Shown: piece by piece, positions 6,913 through 9,657 of the stretch
Position numbering within the stretch: position 1 is the first letter of the stretch
Layout: every line of letters starts with the position of its first letter
Origin: Candidatus Gracilibacteria bacterium CG2_30_37_12
GTDB lineage: Bacteria; Patescibacteriota; Gracilibacteria; BD1-5; UBA2023
DNA length: 9,657 nt
Direction of reading: 5' to 3'
Assembly: GCA_001873165.1 (NCBI GenBank)
Contig: MNYO01000039.1
Span: 1-9,657, forward strand
The notes under the pieces: generated by a model
Told to the model about the DNA's origin: nothing
Seen by the model: the letters and a program-made list of their open reading frames with translations, nothing else
Databases searched by the model: none
Program-made: the position numbers and the translations under genes

Positions 6913-7308
6913 ATGACCTCAAAGAAGTACATTTACGCTATCGGACGTAGAAAAACAGCTACTGCACAAGTTCGTCTTTTTGCAGGTGTTGGAACATCAG
7001 AAATCAATGGAAAACCAATGAATGAATATATTCATCGAAGTGATCTTTTTGCCGTTCTTCTTGCTCCTTTAAAAACTCTTGGGGTACAAGATAAGTACTA
7101 TTTTCAAGTTATAGTTTCTGGTTCTGGAGAACATTCTCAGGCTGAGGCTATTCGTCTTGGTATTGCTCGTGCTCTTGTTCTTGAGACTGCTACTGCAAGA
7201 AAATCTCTCAAAGATGAAGGTTTCTTGAAACGAGATTCTCGAATCGTTGAACGTAAAAAACCAGGTCTTCATAAGGCACGTAAGGCTTCTCAATGGTCTA
7301 AACGTTAA
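6913..7308 (+). CDS. rpsI: 30S ribosomal protein uS9
   Basis: Head protein whose C-terminal tail touches the P-site tRNA anticodon stem-loop. The 131 residues begin MTSKKYIYAIGRRKTATAQV, contain VSGSGEHSQAEAIRLGIARAL, and end LHKARKASQWSKR, so the conserved Lys-Arg tail is intact. Many relatives have KAPQFSKR where this has KASQWSKR. It is the downstream partner of rplM, 28 nt apart. Confidence 0.97.
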   Translation: MTSKKYIYAIGRRKTATAQVRLFAGVGTSEINGKPMNEYIHRSDLFAVLLAPLKTLGVQDKYYFQVIVSGSGEHSQAEAIRLGIARALVLETATARKSLKDEGFLKRDSRIVERKKPGLHKARKASQWSKR

Positions 7309-7341
7309 TATCTTTTCTCTATCACTTTTTCCCATATTCGT

Positions 7342-7761
7342 ATGCCAACTATTAATCAACTTGTTAAAACACCTCGTCGAGATAAATCTCGTAAGAGTAA
7401 ATCTCCTGCACTTCAGGTTATCAAGAATTCAATTAAGAGAAAAACTCTTAGTCTTGCTTGTCCTCAGAAACGAGGAGTATGTACAAAAGTATATACTATG
7501 ACTCCAAAAAAACCGAACTCAGCGCTTCGAAAAGTTGCAAAGATTCGTTTGACCAATGGATATGAGGTAATCTCATATATCGGAGGAGAAGGGCATAATC
7601 TTCAAGAGCACTCTGTAGTTATGATTCGTGGAGGTCGTGCAAAAGATTTGCCAGGAGTTCGATATCATATCGTTCGTGGAGTTCTCGATTCTCAAGGGGT
7701 TGATAAACGAGCACAGAGCCGAAGTCAGTACGGAACTAAGAAACCAAAGGCTAAAAAATAA
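7342..7761 (+). CDS. rpsL: 30S ribosomal protein uS12
   Basis: Decoding-centre protein of the small subunit. The 139-residue protein carries [12 protein letters not shown] at the start, the nearly invariant [20 protein letters not shown] and [14 protein letters not shown], and [28 protein letters not shown]. The two lysines corresponding to the classical streptomycin-resistance sites (in TPKKPNS and GGRAKDLPG) are wild type. It is about 15 residues longer than E. coli S12 because of an insertion before CPQKRG ([15 protein letters not shown]), a length variant also seen in other phyla. It starts the str-type pair rpsL-rpsG. Confidence 0.97.
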   Translation: MPTINQLVKTPRRDKSRKSKSPALQVIKNSIKRKTLSLACPQKRGVCTKVYTMTPKKPNSALRKVAKIRLTNGYEVISYIGGEGHNLQEHSVVMIRGGRAKDLPGVRYHIVRGVLDSQGVDKRAQSRSQYGTKKPKAKK

Positions 7762-7774
7762 TATAAGCAGATAG

Positions 7775-7814
7775 AGGATAGCGGCCAGTGGCCAGGAGGA
7801 ATTCCTCTTATCCT
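7775..7814 (+). promoter_or_regulatory. Structured rpsL-rpsG spacer (candidate leader or regulatory hairpin)
   Basis: This 86-nt spacer is the longest in the ribosomal run. AGGATA (7775-7780) pairs with TATCCT (7809-7814). Inside are GGCC-AGT-GGCC (7782-7792) and a perfect 12-base palindrome GAGGAATTCCTC (7796-7807). In E. coli the S12-S7 spacer is where S7 represses its own translation; a similar role here is only an inference from position. The GGAGG-like bases at 7795-7799 are about 48 nt from the ATG, too far to act as a Shine-Dalgarno. Confidence 0.4.
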
Positions 7815-7841
7815 AATCACTAACCACTAATCACTAACCAC
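7814..7841 (+). repeat. Two tandem copies of a 14-bp unit before rpsG
   Basis: TAATCACTAACCAC is present twice, at 7814-7827 and 7828-7841, followed by TAAATT and the rpsG ATG at 7848. The run from 7800 to 7847 contains no G and should be single-stranded in the mRNA. Confidence 0.85.
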
Positions 7842-7847
7842 TAAATT

Positions 7848-8300
7848 ATGAGTACGAAAGGAACTATCATCGCAGTCAAAAACGAGAGAATTGCAAAATT
7901 TGCAAACTATATCATGAAAGCAGGAAAGAAAACTCTTGCTATGAAGATTCTTTCCAATACTTTTGAAGCTATGAAGAAAAAAGGACATGAAAATCCAGAA
8001 GAAGTTTTCGAGAAAGCATTCGAAAATGTTATGCCACGTATCGAAGTTCGACCTAAACGTGTAGGAGGATCTATCTATCAAGTTCCTCAGGAAGTAAAAC
8101 CAAAACGTCAATTTGCTCTTGCAGTTCGTTGGATTCTTGCTTCTGCTCGTGCAAAGAGTGGTGGTGAATTCTCACAATTTCTTGCACAAGAACTTATCGA
8201 AGCATCTCAGGAAACAGGAAATGCTGTAAAGAAAAAACTAGAAACTTACAAGATGGCTGAGGCAAATAAAGCATTTGCTCGATTCGCTAACAACCGATAG
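7848..8300 (+). CDS. rpsG: 30S ribosomal protein uS7
   Basis: Nucleates assembly of the 30S head and lines the E site. The 150 residues include KFANYIMKAGKKTLAMKIL, the signature ENVMPRIEVRPKRVGGSIYQ, VPQEVKPKRQFALAVRWIL and the C-terminal MAEANKAFARF. The N-terminus is several residues shorter than in E. coli S7 and lacks the usual arginine-rich start. No better in-frame start exists upstream, since the spacer is G-free with TAA codons. It ends with TAG. Elsewhere fusA and tuf usually follow; here rpmA follows after 38 nt. Confidence 0.96.
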   Translation: MSTKGTIIAVKNERIAKFANYIMKAGKKTLAMKILSNTFEAMKKKGHENPEEVFEKAFENVMPRIEVRPKRVGGSIYQVPQEVKPKRQFALAVRWILASARAKSGGEFSQFLAQELIEASQETGNAVKKKLETYKMAEANKAFARFANNR

Positions 8301-8338
8301 AATTTTACACAACTTTCAATTTATAACTTTTTTCTATT

Positions 8339-8611
8339 ATGGCTCATAAAAAGGCAATGGGTTCGACCGCCAATGGTCGAGATTCGGTCGCAAAACGACT
8401 TGGAGTAAAAGTATTCGGTGAACAACCGGTACTTGCTGGAGGGATTTTGATCCGTCAAAAGGGAAATAAATTTTGGCCAGGAGAAAATGTAAAACAAGGT
8501 CATGATTTTACACTCTTCGCTACAAAAGCTGGATTGGTCTCTTTTCAAGAGAAACGTAAAACAGGTTTTGATGGACGAGTATTCCGAGATATCTTCGTAA
8601 GCGTTAAATAG
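8339..8611 (+). CDS. rpmA: 50S ribosomal protein bL27
   Basis: Large-subunit protein whose N-terminus reaches toward the peptidyl transferase centre. The 90-residue protein starts [20 protein letters not shown] directly, so there is no cleavable N-terminal extension like that of Firmicutes. It continues [20 protein letters not shown] and [12 protein letters not shown]. Its usual partner rplU (L21) is absent; instead it closes the ribosomal run right before a strong terminator. The stop is TAG, and the 38-nt leader has no G. Confidence 0.96.
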   Translation: MAHKKAMGSTANGRDSVAKRLGVKVFGEQPVLAGGILIRQKGNKFWPGENVKQGHDFTLFATKAGLVSFQEKRKTGFDGRVFRDIFVSVK

Positions 8612-8612
8612 T

Positions 8613-8642
8613 AAAAATCCTCCGTCAGCTCGGAGGATTTTT
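8613..8642 (+). terminator. Intrinsic terminator ending the ribosomal run
   Basis: A perfect 12-bp stem AAAAATCCTCCG (8613-8624) and CGGAGGATTTTT (8631-8642) encloses the loop TCAGCT. The right arm supplies the U tract. The stem starts one base after the rpmA stop codon. The A-run on the left arm could also let it act on the opposite strand. Confidence 0.92.
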
Positions 8643-8667
8643 CGTAGTAATATTATAATTACAGGAC

Positions 8668-8842
8668 TGTCATTCCGACCGTAGTGGAAGCCATAGCTCC
8701 CCCTTGTGAGGTTAACCCCTTTAAGTCGGTACAGTGACACTTCATTATAAGAGGTCATTAAATCTGAATCATATAGAGATTCTATATTCTCACTCCATAT
8801 AACTTGATTAAAAGGGATTCCTCGACGTTGCTCGGAATGACA
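8668..8842. repeat. Inverted-repeat element between rpmA and rlmH
   Basis: TGTCATTCCGA (8668-8678) is the exact reverse complement of TCGGAATGACA (8832-8842). Similarity continues more weakly inward (CCGTAGTGG against CCTCGACGTTGC). The enclosed stretch has no coding sequence I can recognise. Terminal motifs of the form GTCATTCCGA...TCGGAATGAC are common in intergenic palindromic repeats of many bacteria, so I infer a MITE/REP-like remnant. Its right end lies 21 nt from the rlmH ATG. Confidence 0.65.
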
Positions 8843-8863
8843 AAATCTTCATCTTCATCTTTT

Positions 8864-9319
8864 ATGATTTCAATCATCACTATTTCTGATTCTTTTGCGC
8901 ATTTTCGAGAGCCAGTCGAAGAATATGTTCGTCGACTGAAAGGGATTATAGAAGTGAAAAATATAAAACCAGAGAAATCTGAGAATCCTGTATTTATTCG
9001 ACAAAAAGAAAGTCAACGAATTTTGGAGCTTATTAGTAAGCAAAAGTGACTTATTATCTATTGTGATATAGGATCAGAGATTATCTCTACTGAATCTCTC
9101 GCTCATATGGTTGAGAAATCCAAAATAACCCATCCAAACATCGTGTTTATCATCTGAGGGGCATATGGAATAGATGAAGCGATTCTCTCACCATTTATTC
9201 ATAAGAGGATCTCATTTTCCCCGATGACTTTTCCTCATTCTCTCGCTTTTCTTCTACTTCTCGAACAACTCTATCGAGTCGAGCAGATTCGGAAAAATAC
9301 GGGATATCATCATGGATAG
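8864..9319 (+). CDS. rlmH: 23S rRNA (pseudouridine1915-N3)-methyltransferase RlmH with two in-frame UGA = Gly
   Basis: SPOUT-class enzyme that uses S-adenosylmethionine to methylate pseudouridine 1915 in helix 69 of 23S rRNA. Reading TGA as glycine gives 151 residues, the family's usual size. It starts [27 protein letters not shown]. Then come LISKQK-(UGA)-LIIYCDIG and the SAM-binding loop VFII-(UGA)-GAYGID, matching the family IGGxxG. The ending [31 protein letters not shown] matches the C-terminal EQ-YR...YH signature. The TGA codons are at 9047-9049 (residue 62) and 9155-9157 (residue 98). With the standard code only 61 residues without the catalytic knot would be made. One oddity: Phe129 (HSLAFLL) where relatives usually have Arg. 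The in-frame ATG at 8837 and TTG at 8804 would add residues without family counterparts. It ends with TAG. Confidence 0.92.
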
Positions 9320-9452
9320 ATTTTTATATCCACCCGTCCATAGAGGGGGTTAAAGATATCTTTTCTTACTTCCTGCGGAACTTGCCACATAATTAATGTA
9401 TCAAACAGCGATAGTGGTCCTCGGTAGTATTCGATTTTTTTTAAATCCTCTA
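9320..9452. other. Non-coding stretch after rlmH with a weak hairpin
   Basis: Part of a 319-nt gap (9320-9638) without a gene. At 9326-9359, ATATC pairs with GATAT, and ACCC (9332-9335) with GGGT (9347-9350), followed by a T-rich but interrupted tail; this may be a weak terminator for rlmH. The rest up to the 163-bp repeat shows no ORF, tRNA or promoter I can support. Confidence 0.4.
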
Positions 9453-9615
9453 TTATTAAATTCTTATACCCCACTGCTTGCGGCGTGGGATTCCACTCTT
9501 CCTACTCTAACTACTTTTTAGAAATTGCCGGTCGTCAAGCGTAGTGTAGCGAGAAATTCGCGTAATACCCCGTTAGCTTGCTACGGGGATAGCGAATTTC
9601 AGGCAATTTCCTTTA
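9453..9615. repeat. 163-bp structured direct repeat, right copy
   Basis: Second copy of the element at 41-203, in the same orientation, with 162 of 163 positions identical. The A at 9473 (G in the left copy) disrupts one pair of the small first hairpin; the large nested palindrome (9521-9610) is unchanged. It ends 23 nt before an ATG at 9639, mirroring the left copy's position before alaS. Flanking sequences of the two copies differ at once on both sides, so the boundaries are sharp. Confidence 0.9.
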
Positions 9616-9638
9616 CTATACTTGTCCCGAAACAAAAA

Positions 9639-9657
9639 ATGAATATACTACAAAGGT
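9639..9657 (+). CDS. Possible start of a further gene, cut by the window end
   Basis: ATG at 9639 opens MNILQR and runs off the window. The upstream sequence (A/C-rich, no Shine-Dalgarno) resembles other starts here, and its distance from the repeat resembles that of alaS. Only six codons are visible, so identity is unknown and the call is tentative. Confidence 0.25.

Noticed and set aside
7814..7841. Short tandem repeat as a CRISPR fragment
   Set aside because: The two 14-bp units are directly adjacent with no spacers, and no cas gene is near.
8804..8863. N-terminal extension of RlmH from TTG 8804 or ATG 8837
   Set aside because: The extra residues (including a serine run) come partly from the inverted-repeat arm and have no counterpart in the family. 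The ATG at 8864 begins the expected first beta strand.
8864..9319. rlmH as a pseudogene with two stop codons
   Set aside because: Both TGAs sit at glycine-compatible sites, the frame is otherwise intact with full family motifs, and an unrelated gene shows the same pattern. Recoding explains all three.
41..9615. Composite transposon bounded by the 163-bp repeats
   Set aside because: The enclosed DNA is core housekeeping sequence with no transposase or integrase, and no flanking target duplication is visible.

Overview
This window carries a compact block of bacterial housekeeping genes from an organism that reads UGA as glycine. Two genes (the cyclic-nucleotide-binding-domain gene at 2514-2924 and rlmH at 8864-9319) are whole only if three in-frame TGA codons are translated. 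All three fall where a glycine fits, and one is the first Gly of the conserved IGG motif of RlmH. Every complete gene ends in TAA or TAG, never TGA. Together with the moderate-to-low GC, the reduced AlaRS and the merged ribosomal gene order, this points to a Candidate Phyla Radiation lineage using genetic code 25 (Gracilibacteria or Absconditabacteria/SR1). I cannot tell these two apart from this sequence.

Layout. Positions 41-203 hold a 163-bp structured repeat that ends 18 nt before alaS (222-2048, short alanyl-tRNA synthetase). Next come a small two-TM membrane protein whose frame is broken at an A8 tract (2113-2440) and an orphan cNMP-binding-domain protein (2514-2924), each with a promoter-like sequence in front. 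A third promoter (2969-2996) precedes a long co-directional run: infA-rpmJ-rpsM-rpsK-rpsD-rpoA-rplQ (the alpha-operon order), rplM-rpsI, rpsL-rpsG and rpmA. A strong intrinsic terminator closes it at 8613-8642. An inverted-repeat element (8668-8842) then precedes rlmH. After rlmH comes a non-coding stretch and a second copy of the 163-bp repeat (9453-9615, one mismatch), again just upstream of an ATG (9639).

Functionally nearly everything serves translation or transcription: initiation factor IF-1, eight small-subunit and large-subunit neighbours plus two further ribosomal proteins, RNA polymerase alpha, a tRNA synthetase and a 23S rRNA methyltransferase. The genes do not overlap (27-86 nt spacers), and no Shine-Dalgarno sequence is visible before any of them. 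Instead the leaders are strikingly poor in G. No tRNA, rRNA, CRISPR array or transposase gene was seen. The least explained items are the recoded UGAs and their distribution, the paired 163-bp repeats, the A8 frameshift, the G-free leaders, and the structured rpsL-rpsG spacer.
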